Assembly (NCBI RefSeq): GCF_004571025.1
Contig: NZ_SPQT01000001.1
Coordinates: 868,001-932,000, forward strand
Length of the DNA: 64,000 nt
Direction of reading: 5' to 3'
Origin: Bradyrhizobium niftali
GTDB taxonomy: Bacteria > Pseudomonadota > Alphaproteobacteria > Rhizobiales > Xanthobacteraceae
Shown: positions 53,529-63,057 of the stretch, piece by piece
Position numbering within the stretch: the first letter of the stretch is position 1
How the letters are laid out: every line of letters starts with the position of its first letter
Translations under genes and position numbers: made by a program
The notes under the pieces: model-generated
The model's input: the letters and a program-made list of their open reading frames with translations, nothing else
The model's database searches: none
What the model was told of the DNA's origin: nothing

Positions 53529-54929
53529 ATGGCTGATTTGACGAGACCTTACGACGTCCTGGTGATCGGCGGCGGCAACGCCGCGCTGTGCGCCGCCATC
53601 AGCGCCCGGCGCGCGGGTGCGTCCGTTCTCGTGTTGGAAGCCGCGCCGAAATTCTACCGCGGCGGCAACACCCGTCACACTCGCAACATGCGCTGCGCCC
53701 ATGACGCGGCGACCGAAATCCTTACTGGTCCCTACACCGAGGAGGAGTTCTGGCAGGACCTGCTGCTGGTGACCGGCGGCCAGACCGATGAGGAGCTGGC
53801 GCGCTTCATGATCCACGAGTCCAAGGACATCCTGAACTGGATCGTCGAACAGGGCGTGCGCTGGCAGCCTTCGCTGGGCGGCACGCTCAGCCTCGGCCGC
53901 ACCAATTCATTCTTCCTTGGCGGCGGTCGCGCGATGCTGAACGCCCTCTACCTCACGGCCGAGAAACTTGGTGTCGAGATCGCCTATGATGCCGAGGTCA
54001 CCGATCTGCAGATCGAAGACGGGATGTTTCTCGGGGCAACCCTGAAGCAGCCGATCGGTGGCGCCACCGACATCCGCGCCTCGGTGCTGGTGGCGGCGGC
54101 CGGCGGCTTCGAGGCCAACATCGAATGGCTGAAGGAGTATTGGGGCGCAGCCGCCGACAATTTCCTGATCCGCGGCACTCCCTATAACCGCGGCTCGATC
54201 CTTAAAATGCTGCTGGCGAAGGGTGTGCGGGAGATAGGCGACCCCACTCAGTGCCATGCAGTCGCGATCGACGGCCGGGCACCGAAATTCGACGGCGGCA
54301 TCATCACCAGACATGACTCCGTTGTGTTCGGCATCGTGGTCAACAAGCACGCCGAGCGTTTCTACGACGAGGGCGAGGACATCTGGCCGAAGCGTTACGC
54401 GATCTGGGGCCGGCTGGTAGCAGCGCAGCCCGACCAGATCGCCTACATCATTTTCGATTCGAGCGTCGTCACCAGCTTCATGCCGTCCTTGTTCCCGCCG
54501 ATCGGCGCACCGACGATCGCCGAACTTGCCGCCAAGCTTGAGCTCGATCCGGCCTCCCTTGAAAAGACCGTTATCAATTTCAACGCCGCAGTGCAGCCCG
54601 GAACCTTCGACCACACCATTCTCGACGACTGCCGCACCGAAGGCATCACACCGGCGAAGACGCATTGGGCGCGCAAGATCGACGCGCCGCCCTATCTCGC
54701 CTATCCGGTGCGGCCCGGCATCACCTTCACCTATCTCGGCACCCGCGTGAACAAGCAGTCGCGCATAGTGATGAAGGACGGCAAGCCTTCCGCCAACATG
54801 TTCGCGGCCGGCGAGATTATGGCAGGCAACGTTCTCGGCAAGGGTTACGCCGCCGGCATCGGCATGACCATCGGCAGCGTGTTCGGACGAGTGGCGGGAC
54901 GGGAAGCAGCGAAGAATGCGAAGAACTAG
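53529..54929 (+). CDS. tcuA: Tricarballylate dehydrogenase, FAD-dependent (TcuA)
   Basis: This 466-residue protein of the fumarate-reductase/succinate-dehydrogenase flavoprotein family has the FAD motif VIGGGNAALCAAISARRAGA near 10. GNTRHTRNMR near 50 is typical of TcuA, as are the C-terminal GEIMAGNVLGKGYAAGIGMT blocks. TcuA oxidises tricarballylate to cis-aconitate. Its length equals that of the Salmonella enzyme within a residue or two. The ATG at 53529 follows GGGGAAGAA. tcuB follows 78 bp later. Confidence 0.9.
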   Translation: MADLTRPYDVLVIGGGNAALCAAISARRAGASVLVLEAAPKFYRGGNTRHTRNMRCAHDAATEILTGPYTEEEFWQDLLLVTGGQTDEELARFMIHESKDILNWIVEQGVRWQPSLGGTLSLGRTNSFFLGGGRAMLNALYLTAEKLGVEIAYDAEVTDLQIEDGMFLGATLKQPIGGATDIRASVLVAAAGGFEANIEWLKEYWGAAADNFLIRGTPYNRGSILKMLLAKGVREIGDPTQCHAVAIDGRAPKFDGGIITRHDSVVFGIVVNKHAERFYDEGEDIWPKRYAIWGRLVAAQPDQIAYIIFDSSVVTSFMPSLFPPIGAPTIAELAAKLELDPASLEKTVINFNAAVQPGTFDHTILDDCRTEGITPAKTHWARKIDAPPYLAYPVRPGITFTYLGTRVNKQSRIVMKDGKPSANMFAAGEIMAGNVLGKGYAAGIGMTIGSVFGRVAGREAAKNAKN

Positions 54930-55007
54930 ATCTCGCGCTAATCGAAATTTTCTCGAGCAGCGCCGTCCCCTTATCGCATCAGGCAACAACGAGTAGAGCA
55001 ACGCACC

Positions 55008-56114
55008 ATGCACGGAACGAGAATTCTGGACGAGGCCGACCGCCTGATGACGGTCTGCAATTCCTGCCGCTATTGCGAAGGGCTCTGCGCGGTATTTCCG
55101 GCGATGGAAATGCGCCGAGCGTTTTCCAACGGCGACCTCAATTATCTCGCCAACCTCTGCCACGGCTGCGGCGCCTGCTACACCGACTGCCAGTTCTCCC
55201 CGCCGCATGAATTCAACGTCAATGTGCCGCAGACCTTGGCGGTGGCGCGCGCCGAATCTTACGCTGCCTATGCCTGGCCCCGCGCCTTCGCCGGCAGTTT
55301 CGCGCGCAACGGCCTTGTCATCAGCCTGATCGCCGCGTTCAGCGTCGCGGCCTTCATCTTCGGCTTCGCCGCCTTCAACGACCGCCAAATTCTGCTCGGC
55401 GTTCACGCCGACGCCGGCGCGTTCTACAAATTGATGCCGCATAATGCGATGGCGGTGCTATTCGGTGCGGTGTTCCTCTATGCGATCGCAGCTCTCGTCA
55501 TGGGCGTGCGCGCGTTCTGGCGCGACATCGGCGAGCCCGTCGGCATGAAAACCAACATCGCCTCGCTGTTCCAGGCGATGCGCGACGCTGGCGAGCTGCG
55601 CTATCTCGATGGCGGCGGCGGCGGCTGCTTCAACGAGGACGATACGCCGACCGACCGCCGCAAGATCTTTCACCACCTGACCTTCTACGGTTTTGGCCTT
55701 TGCTTTGCCGCGACCTGCGTCGCCACGCTGTATCACTATCTGTTCGCCCGCGAGGCGCCCTATGCGTGGTGGGATCTGCCTGTTGTGCTCGGCACGCTGG
55801 GCGGCATCGGCCTCCTGATCGGGCCGATCAGTTTGCTCGCCGAGAAGTGGAAGCGCGACCCGGTCCTGGTTGACGCGCAGCGTTTCGGCATGGACGTCGC
55901 GTTCATCGCGATGCTGTTCCTGACCTCCCTAACCGGCATCGCGCTGTTGCTGCTGCGCGAGACATCGGCGATGGGCCCGCTGCTGGCGCTGCATCTCGGC
56001 GTGGTGTTCGCGCTGTTCGTCACAATGCCCTACGGCAAGTTCGTCCACGGCATCTACCGTTATGTCGCCCTGGTGCGCTATGCGCAGGAGCAGCGGGCGA
56101 TAATCGGCGAGTGA
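55008..56114 (+). CDS. tcuB: Tricarballylate utilisation protein TcuB, iron-sulphur and membrane redox partner
   Basis: This 368-residue protein has two four-cysteine clusters near the N-terminus (CNSCRYCEGLCAVFP and CHGCGACYTDCQFSPP), each the pattern of a 4Fe-4S site. About six transmembrane helices follow, with His residues suited to haem binding. TcuB reoxidises the TcuA flavin by passing electrons to the membrane quinone pool. Its stop at 56112-56114 overlaps the GTG of the following truncated binding-protein frame. Confidence 0.9.
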   Translation: MHGTRILDEADRLMTVCNSCRYCEGLCAVFPAMEMRRAFSNGDLNYLANLCHGCGACYTDCQFSPPHEFNVNVPQTLAVARAESYAAYAWPRAFAGSFARNGLVISLIAAFSVAAFIFGFAAFNDRQILLGVHADAGAFYKLMPHNAMAVLFGAVFLYAIAALVMGVRAFWRDIGEPVGMKTNIASLFQAMRDAGELRYLDGGGGGCFNEDDTPTDRRKIFHHLTFYGFGLCFAATCVATLYHYLFAREAPYAWWDLPVVLGTLGGIGLLIGPISLLAEKWKRDPVLVDAQRFGMDVAFIAMLFLTSLTGIALLLLRETSAMGPLLALHLGVVFALFVTMPYGKFVHGIYRYVALVRYAQEQRAIIGE

Positions 56115-56656
56115 AGCTCAAATCGGCCGGCGCGGATGCGCTCGTGATCGCCGCGACGCCAAAATTTGCTGCGCAGGCGATCCGCAAGACCTACGAGATC
56201 AACTGGCGTCCGATGACGTTCCTGACCAATGTGTCGGTATGGATGTCCTCGGTGATGGAGCCCGCCGGGCTCGACGCCGGCGCCGGCATCATCTCGAGCG
56301 CTTATGTCAAGGATCCGCTCGATCCGACCTGGGCGGATGATCCCGGCGTGAAGGGGTGGCGCGACTACATGGCCAAATATGTGCCTGACGGCGACGTCCG
56401 CGATTCCAACTACGTCAACGGCTACAACAACGGCATGGTGCTGGAGCACGTGCTCAAGGCGGCCGGCAACGACCTGAGTCGCGAGAACATCCTGCGGCAG
56501 GCGCTGTCGATCAAAGATCTGGAATTGCCGATGCTGTTGCCCGGCATCAAGGTCAATACCAGCGAGAGTGACCATCTGCCGGTCGAGCAGCTGCAGTTCA
56601 TGCGCTTCACCGGCAAGCAGTGGGAGCGGTTCGGCGAGGTGCTCTCGACCAAGTAG
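56111..56656 (+). pseudogene. ABC binding protein C-terminal half (LivK type), N-terminus lost
   Basis: The frame from the GTG at 56111 encodes KLKSAGADALVIAATPKFAA, YEINWRPMTFLTNVSVWMSS, and a family C-terminus ending GEVLSTK. This is roughly the last 180 residues of a 400-residue type I binding protein. There is no signal peptide and no N-terminal lobe. The junction is immediately after tcuB, so a deletion joined tcuB to the middle of this gene. Confidence 0.75.
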
Positions 56657-56805
56657 CGTCGATATCGAACCCCAATGATGTCGAGGCGGGTTGGTCCGGG
56701 GGTGTTGCCATTGCGCTGCAGCAACGATGGGAGCGATTGTATTGAAAATTGAGGGCCATTGGTTTTACTCCGCGGTACCGAAGCCTCGAGCCCTTGGTCT
56801 GTCGG

Positions 56806-57519
56806 ATGCAGGCGACGTCGAATTTTGGGGTGCAGGAGACGCACGGGATCCTGGACCGCTTCCAGGCCGAATTCCGCGGTTCGAGCGAAGGGCTCGGCTG
56901 GTCGTCGGCCTATGCTTCGGTGCAGCGTGAACGGCCGTTTGACGGGCACTTCCACGCCCTGTCCGACAATCTGATGGTGCTGCATCGGGGCGGCCCGGTC
57001 GACATCACCTATGTGATGGAGGGCAAGTCGGTCGCCCGACACATCCCGCGCGGCGGCGTGTTCTTCCTGCCGGCGGGGCACGCCTGCAACGTGGTCCTGC
57101 ATGAAGCACTGGAATCGACCCATATCTATCTGCGCTCCGACCTGTTCGGGGGCCGGGACGGGGCCCCAAGCCCGATCGGCGGGCTCGCGCCGATGCTAGG
57201 CGATCAGGATGCCGTGCTCGAGCATCTTGCCGCGGCGATCGGCGATACCATCACCGGCGGCCTGCCGGCCTCGTCGCTCTTCGTCGATCCGATCGCGCAG
57301 GCGATTGCCAACCGCTTTGTCGCGATTAATTTCCACAAGCCGAGCGTGGAGGCCGGCAAGCATCCAAACCTGCTCAGCGTCAAGCAGATGGCGCGGATCC
57401 GCGAATTCGTCGACGCTAACCTCGATACCGATATCCGGCTTGACCAGCTGGCGGAGCTGTGCGGTCGCAGCACCGAATACTTCGTGCGCCTGTTCAAGGC
57501 GAGCATGAGGGAGCCATGA
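56806..57519 (+). pseudogene. AraC-type regulator truncated inside its DNA-binding domain
   Basis: This protein of about 237 residues has an N-terminal effector/cupin-like region and the first HTH of an AraC domain (MARIREFVDANLDTDIRLDQ, then LAELCGRSTEYFVRLFKASM). It stops after REP, about 45-50 residues too early, so the second HTH is missing. Its stop overlaps the start of the livH-like gene (57516-57519). DNA binding is probably lost. Confidence 0.65.
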
Positions 57520-58382
57520 GCGGGTTCGATACCATCATCGAGGGCGTGCTGCTCGGCGGCGTCTATGCACTGTTCGCGCTCGGCCTGTCGCTGATCTTCG
57601 GCATCATGCGCCTCGTCAATCTGGCGCATGGCGACCTGATCCTGCTCGCGGCCTATCTTGTGCTCAGCGCGACCACGGCGCTCGGCCTGCCGCTTGCGGC
57701 CGCAGCCCTCTTGGTCGTCGTGACGATGTTCGTGCTCGGTTTCGTGCTGCAGCGGCTGGTGCTGGAGCGCGTGCTCGGCGACGATATCCTGCCGCCGCTG
57801 CTGGTCACCTTCGGCCTGTCGATCGTGATCCAGAACGGATTGCTGCTCGGCTACGGTGCGGACAGCCGCCGGTTGCAGGCGGGCGCCTTCGAATCCTCGT
57901 CGGTGATGCTGGCCCCGGGCTTGAGCGTCGGACTGGCGCCGCTCACGGCGCTGGTGACGGCGATCGCCGCCGTCGCGCTGCTGCAGCTCATCTTCTATCG
58001 CACCTCGCTCGGCCGGGCCTTCCGCGCCACCGCTGACAATCCCGCAATCGCGCAATTGATGGGCGTCAACGAGCGCAATGTCTATGCGATCGCCGTCGGG
58101 CTGTCGCTCGCGGTGTCGGTGATCGCCGCTGTCGTGTTCGGCATCCGCGCCAGCTTCGATCCATCGATCGGCCCGGCGCGGCTGCTCTATGCGTTCGAGG
58201 CCGTGATCGTCGGCGGCCTCGGCAGCCTGTGGGGAACGCTGGCCGGCGGCATCGTGCTCGGGCTGGCGCAGGCGATCGGCGGTCGGATCAACCCGGAGTG
58301 GCAGATCCTAGCCGGCCATCTCGCCTTCCTTGCCGTGCTGATGGTGCGGCCGCGCGGTCTCTTGCCGGCGAGGCGGACATGA
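57516..58382 (+). CDS. ABC transporter permease, LivH type (orphan)
   Basis: This 288-residue inner-membrane permease has the LivH start GVLLGGVYALFALGLSLIFG, then IMRLVNLAHGDLILLAAYL. The cytoplasmic GRAFRATADNPAIAQLMGVN loop near 175 and the final FLAVLMVRPRGLLPARR are typical. It appears complete. No intact partner permease or ATPase follows: the next gene, LivM, is cut after about 30 codons. Without partners it is unlikely to transport unless subunits come from elsewhere. Confidence 0.85.
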   Translation: MSGFDTIIEGVLLGGVYALFALGLSLIFGIMRLVNLAHGDLILLAAYLVLSATTALGLPLAAAALLVVVTMFVLGFVLQRLVLERVLGDDILPPLLVTFGLSIVIQNGLLLGYGADSRRLQAGAFESSSVMLAPGLSVGLAPLTALVTAIAAVALLQLIFYRTSLGRAFRATADNPAIAQLMGVNERNVYAIAVGLSLAVSVIAAVVFGIRASFDPSIGPARLLYAFEAVIVGGLGSLWGTLAGGIVLGLAQAIGGRINPEWQILAGHLAFLAVLMVRPRGLLPARRT

Positions 58383-58546
58383 GCGTCGAAAGCATCCATG
58401 TCCCGGCAAGCCGGGAGCAACGCCCGGCGCATCTGCCGGTAATGCTTGCATGGCTGAGTGTCTTCTCTCTGTACCCTCCCCGAATCATTACACCGTGCTT
58501 GCCAATCGGGACAGCTCGATTACATGCCCATCGTAGAATTGGATAG
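58379..58546 (+). pseudogene. LivM permease start, truncated
   Basis: The ATG at 58379 overlaps the livH stop (ATGA). The first 30 or so residues (MSVESIHVPASREQRPAHLP, then VMLAWLSVFSLY) look like the leader and first helix of LivM. The remainder (IITPCLPIGT) is unrelated and ends at 58546. Confidence 0.6.
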
Positions 58547-58652
58547 GCCAGCGGGCGAAACGGATATTCCAAGGAGCGTGGGCATGTTTCTACCTGGAAT
58601 CGGATGAAGCGGGGACATGCTCCCGACGGCTTTTGCCGGACGCTTGACACCA

Positions 58653-59741
58653 TCACCGGCCATCCAGCGCGCGGCGCCATTCGCGGAAGAAGGCTTTCCG
58701 CTTGGATTGGTCGAGGTTCGCTAGCAGATCGGGTCCGACGCGGATAGGACGGAGCGTGTCCTCGCTCACAGTTGCCCTTAGCCCGGCCGGCAGATCCGAG
58801 CGTACAGTTCCGAAGGAGCGCGCAGCCAACTGCTGCTGACCGTTCCGGGAAAGCAGGAAGTCCATAAAGAGGGCCGCCTCTGCCGGATGTGGCGCGTTCT
58901 TCGGGATGATCGCAATGCGTGTAATCAGCGCGGTATAATCCGTAAACAGGGTCACCCCGATGGACGGGTCGTCCTTTGCGCGTTCGAGCGCATAGGACGC
59001 GATCATGTTGTAGGCCAGCAGATGTTCTCCGCTCGCGACCCGATCGAGGATCGTGTGACTGAACGTATAAAGACGCACGCCGTCCTGCCCGAGACCGCGG
59101 ATCAGGTTCCAGGTGTTTGGCGTAATCTGCACATCGTTGCTGAAGAAGAGGAATCCGGTGCCACTCAGTTCAGCATCATATGAAGCCACCTTGCCCTGAT
59201 AGATGCTGCGCTTTGTGGTCAAGAGCTTGAGCAGATCAGCGCGCGTGCGTGGAACATCTTCAGTTGGAACCAGCCGCTTGTTGTAGACGAGCGCGATCGG
59301 CTCGGCGGTAATCCCGAATGCCTGCTTCCTCCAGATCGCCCAATCGGGAATTCGATCGGGCTCGGTTGGCGAGAAGGGCTGCGCATAGCCATCGTTCACG
59401 AGCTTGACTTGCAGGTCCATCGCCGAACTCCACGCAATGTCGGCGCATTGGCCTTGCTCGCGGCACTTCACGACATCTTCGTAGACCTCGAGAGAGCTCT
59501 GATGGATGTAATCGACGCGAATATCGGGGTGTAGGCGATGCCACTCGCCGAGCAGGCCTTTCACCTCCACGGTGTCCGATGTTGAGACAATGCGAACTGC
59601 TCCCTGCGTACCGGAGCCGACCGACAGTCGGTCCCGGTCGAGCGGGTCGGTGCGAACTTGATCCTCCTGGCTGCTCGCTGACGTGGCGGCCAGGACACAA
59701 AGAACAGTTAAGGCTACGAAATGTAACCCATTCCTCGGCAT
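58653..59741 (-). CDS. Extracellular solute-binding protein, AfuA/FutA type (orphan)
   Basis: This 362-residue type II binding protein has a signal peptide (LHFVALTVLCVLAATSASS). Its core is of the iron/phosphonate-binding AfuA family (VRIVSTSDTVEVKGLLGEW, ADIAWSSAMDLQVKLVNDGY) and it ends DQSKRKAFFREWRRAL. No ABC permease or ATPase is nearby. Relatives in other bacteria (PgtC, HptA) serve as periplasmic sensors for two-component systems, and this gene lies in such a neighbourhood. A sensor role is inference. A fossil of a close paralogue is at 51240. Confidence 0.83.
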   Translation of the reverse strand: MPRNGLHFVALTVLCVLAATSASSQEDQVRTDPLDRDRLSVGSGTQGAVRIVSTSDTVEVKGLLGEWHRLHPDIRVDYIHQSSLEVYEDVVKCREQGQCADIAWSSAMDLQVKLVNDGYAQPFSPTEPDRIPDWAIWRKQAFGITAEPIALVYNKRLVPTEDVPRTRADLLKLLTTKRSIYQGKVASYDAELSGTGFLFFSNDVQITPNTWNLIRGLGQDGVRLYTFSHTILDRVASGEHLLAYNMIASYALERAKDDPSIGVTLFTDYTALITRIAIIPKNAPHPAEAALFMDFLLSRNGQQQLAARSFGTVRSDLPAGLRATVSEDTLRPIRVGPDLLANLDQSKRKAFFREWRRALDGR

Positions 59742-59877
59742 CCAAACGGCCTCGATCTACCGGACACCGACGGTGGAGGCGTCATGGGAGACGCTTCGCC
59801 AGCCGACGTCTAAAGCAGACATTATAGACGGTGCCGTCGTCCTAAGAAAAGGCCGGGGACTCTTCGGTAGGACGTAT

Positions 59878-60693
59878 CTATCGTGCGGGTGCGATCGGCT
59901 CCATCCCGGATTTGACCAGTGCGGGAGCGGCTGCAGGCGAAGCGAGGAAGTCGACGAGCGCCTTGCCTTGCTCGCGCGCTTTGGCCTCCTTGGTGAGGGC
60001 CGCCGAGAAGATCGTGATCTTTTGCAGCTCCGGTGGCAGTGGTCCGACCAGATCAGCCCCCGGAATTGGCAGCAACTCACTGATTTGCTGAAAGCCGAGC
60101 TCGGCGTCCCCGTTCGCGACGACGCCTGCGACGGGGTCCGCTGGGATCATCCGCGCCTTGCCTTCCATCTCCGACGCGATGCCAAGTTTCTTGAAGAGCT
60201 CTGTCCCGACATAGACACCGCTTGCACTGTCGGAATATGCAACCGATTTCGCTGCAAGGAGGGTTGCCTTGAGAGCTTCCGGGGTCGAGATGTCGGGCTT
60301 CGGAGCGCCCGCGCGAACGACCATGCCGATCGGCGAGCGCACCAGATCCACACGGCTGCCAGCATCGGCAAGTCCCTTGGAGATCATGACACCGAGCGCA
60401 TCGCCGACCATGATCAGCACGTCGGCAGGTTCGCCGCGGGCGAGGCGGACGGGGATTGCATTCTCGGTACTTCCCATCGAAGGCCCGTAAGACGTGATGA
60501 CGGTGTTGCCGGTCGCCTTCTCGAATTGGGGAGCGAGCTCTTTGTAGGCAGCGCTCAGGCCGCCCGAAATCATGACCCGGATTTCTGCCGCCTCAGTCCT
60601 CGGTGCGCAGAGTGTTGCGACAAGGATTGCTATTGCAGGAAGCCAGGCCCGACGAATTGAAGACATCAAGTCACGCTTGGGTTGTTCGTTCAT
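59878..60693 (-). CDS. ModA-like molybdate/carboxylate-binding protein (orphan)
   Basis: This 271-residue type II binding protein has a signal peptide (WLPAIAILVATLCAPRTEA) and the ModA-like core EIRVMISGGLSAAYKELAPQ. Its ligand loops are TSYGPSMGSTENAIPVRLAR and GEPADVLIMVG. No ModB or ModC gene is close. The position between the MHS transporter and the AfuA-type protein on the same strand suggests use as a sensor or carrier of an organic anion rather than molybdate. A fused 5' fossil of a paralogue is at 53038. Confidence 0.82.
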   Translation of the reverse strand: MNEQPKRDLMSSIRRAWLPAIAILVATLCAPRTEAAEIRVMISGGLSAAYKELAPQFEKATGNTVITSYGPSMGSTENAIPVRLARGEPADVLIMVGDALGVMISKGLADAGSRVDLVRSPIGMVVRAGAPKPDISTPEALKATLLAAKSVAYSDSASGVYVGTELFKKLGIASEMEGKARMIPADPVAGVVANGDAELGFQQISELLPIPGADLVGPLPPELQKITIFSAALTKEAKAREQGKALVDFLASPAAAPALVKSGMEPIAPAR

Positions 60694-60708
60694 GGCCGGT
60701 CTTCCTCC

Positions 60709-62013
60709 TCAGGTACCGACGGTGTTCAAGCTGGCGGAGACTTCGGATGCCGTCGCAACCGCTTGCGTTCGATATACCAATAGGGTCCCGACGAGACCAC
60801 ATGCTGCCGCGGCGCTCATCCACCAGCCGGGGGCGGCGTTGTCACCGGTCGTGGCAATGAGCCACGTGCAGATCGCCGCCGTAAAGCCTCCGAATGTTGT
60901 GGCCAAGCTGTAGGCGAGCGAGAAGCCGGATGTGCGCACGCCAACCGGCATGACCTCCGTCAGCGCGACAATCATTGCGCCATTATAGCTTGCATAGATG
61001 AAGGACAACCAAAGCTCGACGGCCAGCATCTTGGCGAAGGTCGGTTCAGCGGCGAGCCAGGAGAGAGCGGGATAAGCCGACACGAGGCCAAGCAAGGAGA
61101 AGCCCACAAGGATCGGTTTCCGGCCTATCTTGTCGGACCAGGCCCCCATCACGGGAAGCCAGAAGAAGTTCGAGATGCCGACGCAGATGGTCACCAAGAG
61201 ACTGTCGGTTGCGGAAAGCTTCAGCACCGACTTGCCAAAGGTGGGCGTGTAAACCGTAATGAGGTAGAACGAAACGGTCGTCATGATCACCATCATCATA
61301 CCGCAGAGCACGATCGCCCAGTTTGCGAGGATCGAGCGGTAAATCTGACCGACGGTCGGATGATGCTTTCGCGCAAGAAATTCGTCCGTTTCCTGGAGCG
61401 AGCGCCGGATGAAGAACACGAAGGGCACGATCATGCAACCGACGAAGAACGGGATCCGCCATCCCCAGTCGTCGACCTGTTGGGGAGACAGCAAGGCGGT
61501 GAGGGCGAAGCCGAATGCGGCCGACACGATGATCGCGACCTGCTGGCTCGCCGATTGCCAGCTGGCGTAGAAGCCCTTGTGGCCGGGGGTCGCCATTTCG
61601 GAGAGGTAGACGGAAACACCGCCGAGCTCGACTCCCGCCGAGAAGCCCTGCAGCAGCCTTCCGGCCAGCACGAGAAGGGGAGCCGCGATGCCAATGGTCG
61701 CGTAACTCGGGACGAATGCGATCAAGACCGTTCCGCAAGCCATGATCGAGAGTGTGACAATCAAGCCCTTGCGGCGGCCGATCCGGTCGACGTAAGCGCC
61801 CAAGAAGATCGCCCCGAGCGGTCGCATCAAGAAGCCGGCTCCGAAAGCGACAAACGTCAGCAGCAGCGATGCATACTGATTTTCGAGCGGAAAGAACGCC
61901 TTTGCGATGTAGGAAGCAAACACGCCGGAAAGGAAGAAATCGAACATCTCCAGAAAGTTGCCGCTGGTGACGCGCAGCACCATTCCGATTTTTGATTGCT
62001 CGGATGTCGTCAT
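60709..62013 (-). CDS. MFS transporter, metabolite:H+ symporter family (second copy)
   Basis: This 434-residue 12-helix transporter is very similar in pattern to the one at 51648: [60 protein letters not shown]. The ATG at 62013 follows GGGGAGGATATC. It is first in the operon with the ModA-like and AfuA-type genes, and divergent from the response regulator gene. A tricarboxylate or similar acid is the expected substrate. Confidence 0.88.
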   Translation of the reverse strand: MTTSEQSKIGMVLRVTSGNFLEMFDFFLSGVFASYIAKAFFPLENQYASLLLTFVAFGAGFLMRPLGAIFLGAYVDRIGRRKGLIVTLSIMACGTVLIAFVPSYATIGIAAPLLVLAGRLLQGFSAGVELGGVSVYLSEMATPGHKGFYASWQSASQQVAIIVSAAFGFALTALLSPQQVDDWGWRIPFFVGCMIVPFVFFIRRSLQETDEFLARKHHPTVGQIYRSILANWAIVLCGMMMVIMTTVSFYLITVYTPTFGKSVLKLSATDSLLVTICVGISNFFWLPVMGAWSDKIGRKPILVGFSLLGLVSAYPALSWLAAEPTFAKMLAVELWLSFIYASYNGAMIVALTEVMPVGVRTSGFSLAYSLATTFGGFTAAICTWLIATTGDNAAPGWWMSAAAACGLVGTLLVYRTQAVATASEVSASLNTVGT

Positions 62014-62391
62014 GATATCCTCCCCTGGTTGTCGCGTTGCTTGACCCGATTTCGGGTTCTTGTGTCGTGTGCAGATCGCGCTCCGCGCCGCGACCGCTCG
62101 ATCGGGCACGGTTGGAAAGCAAGGCAAGGAGCTGCTGCAACGGTAGCGATGGAGGTAGCGTAGACAGCTGAGCTGTCGTGAACCTGTCACGGGCCAGTGC
62201 TGTGCCGCGTCAGGTGCGCGCAGGCAGATAGGGCTGGCCCCGCCGAAAGACTCCGTTGCGGATTTATCGAACAGACGGGAGCGTTTGCGAAGAAGGAGAT
62301 GCTATCACGGGCGCTCTGTGATAGACGTCATGGCAAGGCGCGAGATTAAAAGAAGCGCCTGAGCCGAGCGATGCGTTGGCGGGGAGGCGCC
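62014..62391. promoter_or_regulatory. Divergent control region between the MHS operon and the two-component genes
   Basis: This 378-bp stretch has no gene I can support. It contains the promoters of the MHS-transporter operon (leftward) and of the response regulator (rightward). I found no strong palindrome by eye. Confidence 0.5.
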
Positions 62392-63057
62392 GTGAGAATC
62401 CTGATCGTTGAAGACGACAAAGCGCTTGTGCGCGGCCTCTCGGCTTCGCTCAAGGCCATGGGGTTTGCGGTCGACCACGAGCCGGACGGAGCCGAAGCGG
62501 CTTCGATTGCCATCTCCGAACCTTACAGCCTTGTCGTGCTCGACCTCGGTCTGCCGAACAGCTCAGGCTTTGAGGTCTTGCGTCAAGTCCGCGCCAGTGG
62601 GTCAAAGGTGCCGATCATGATTTTGACGGCACGCGATGCCACCGCAGACAAGGTGAGGGGGCTGGATCTCGGAGCGGACGATTACGTTCGCAAGCCATTC
62701 GATCTGTCGGAGTTCGAAGCCCGGGTCCGCGCGCTCGTCAGGCGGGGGCAAGGTCGCACCGATCCACTGTTGACTTGTGGATCCCTCGTGATCAATCCAG
62801 CGATGGGGCGCGCGACCCTCGGTGATAAACCGCTCGATTTGCGCCGCCGGGAGATGGCGGTCCTGAAAATATTGATGCTTCACCACGACAAGCTGGTGCC
62901 GAAAGACCGCCTCATCGCCGAGGTGTTCGGCTTTGACGAGCCGGTCGGACCAAATGTGCTGGAGCTTTATATCGCCCGTCTTCGCCAGAAACTGGGTCCT
63001 GATGGACCAAAGATCCGCACCATGCGGGGGCTCGGATATTTGCTGGAAAAGCACTGA
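62392..63057 (+). CDS. Two-component response regulator, OmpR family, TctD/QseB-like
   Basis: This 221-residue regulator has a receiver domain with the acidic pair EDD near 7, phospho-acceptor Asp in VVLDLGLP near 51, and Lys in KPFD near 101. A winged-helix output domain follows (DLRRREMAVLKILMLHHDKL, then LYIARLRQKLG and IRTMRGLGYLL). The GTG at 62392 follows GGGGAGG. The histidine kinase gene overlaps its stop (TGATG). Resemblance to TctD, and the tricarboxylate-type genes on the other side, suggest control of carboxylate uptake. Confidence 0.88.
   Translation: MRILIVEDDKALVRGLSASLKAMGFAVDHEPDGAEAASIAISEPYSLVVLDLGLPNSSGFEVLRQVRASGSKVPIMILTARDATADKVRGLDLGADDYVRKPFDLSEFEARVRALVRRGQGRTDPLLTCGSLVINPAMGRATLGDKPLDLRRREMAVLKILMLHHDKLVPKDRLIAEVFGFDEPVGPNVLELYIARLRQKLGPDGPKIRTMRGLGYLLEKH

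Noticed and set aside
53907-55442. Minus-strand frame of 511 residues
   Set aside because: Antisense to tcuA and tcuB, which have clear cofactor motifs.
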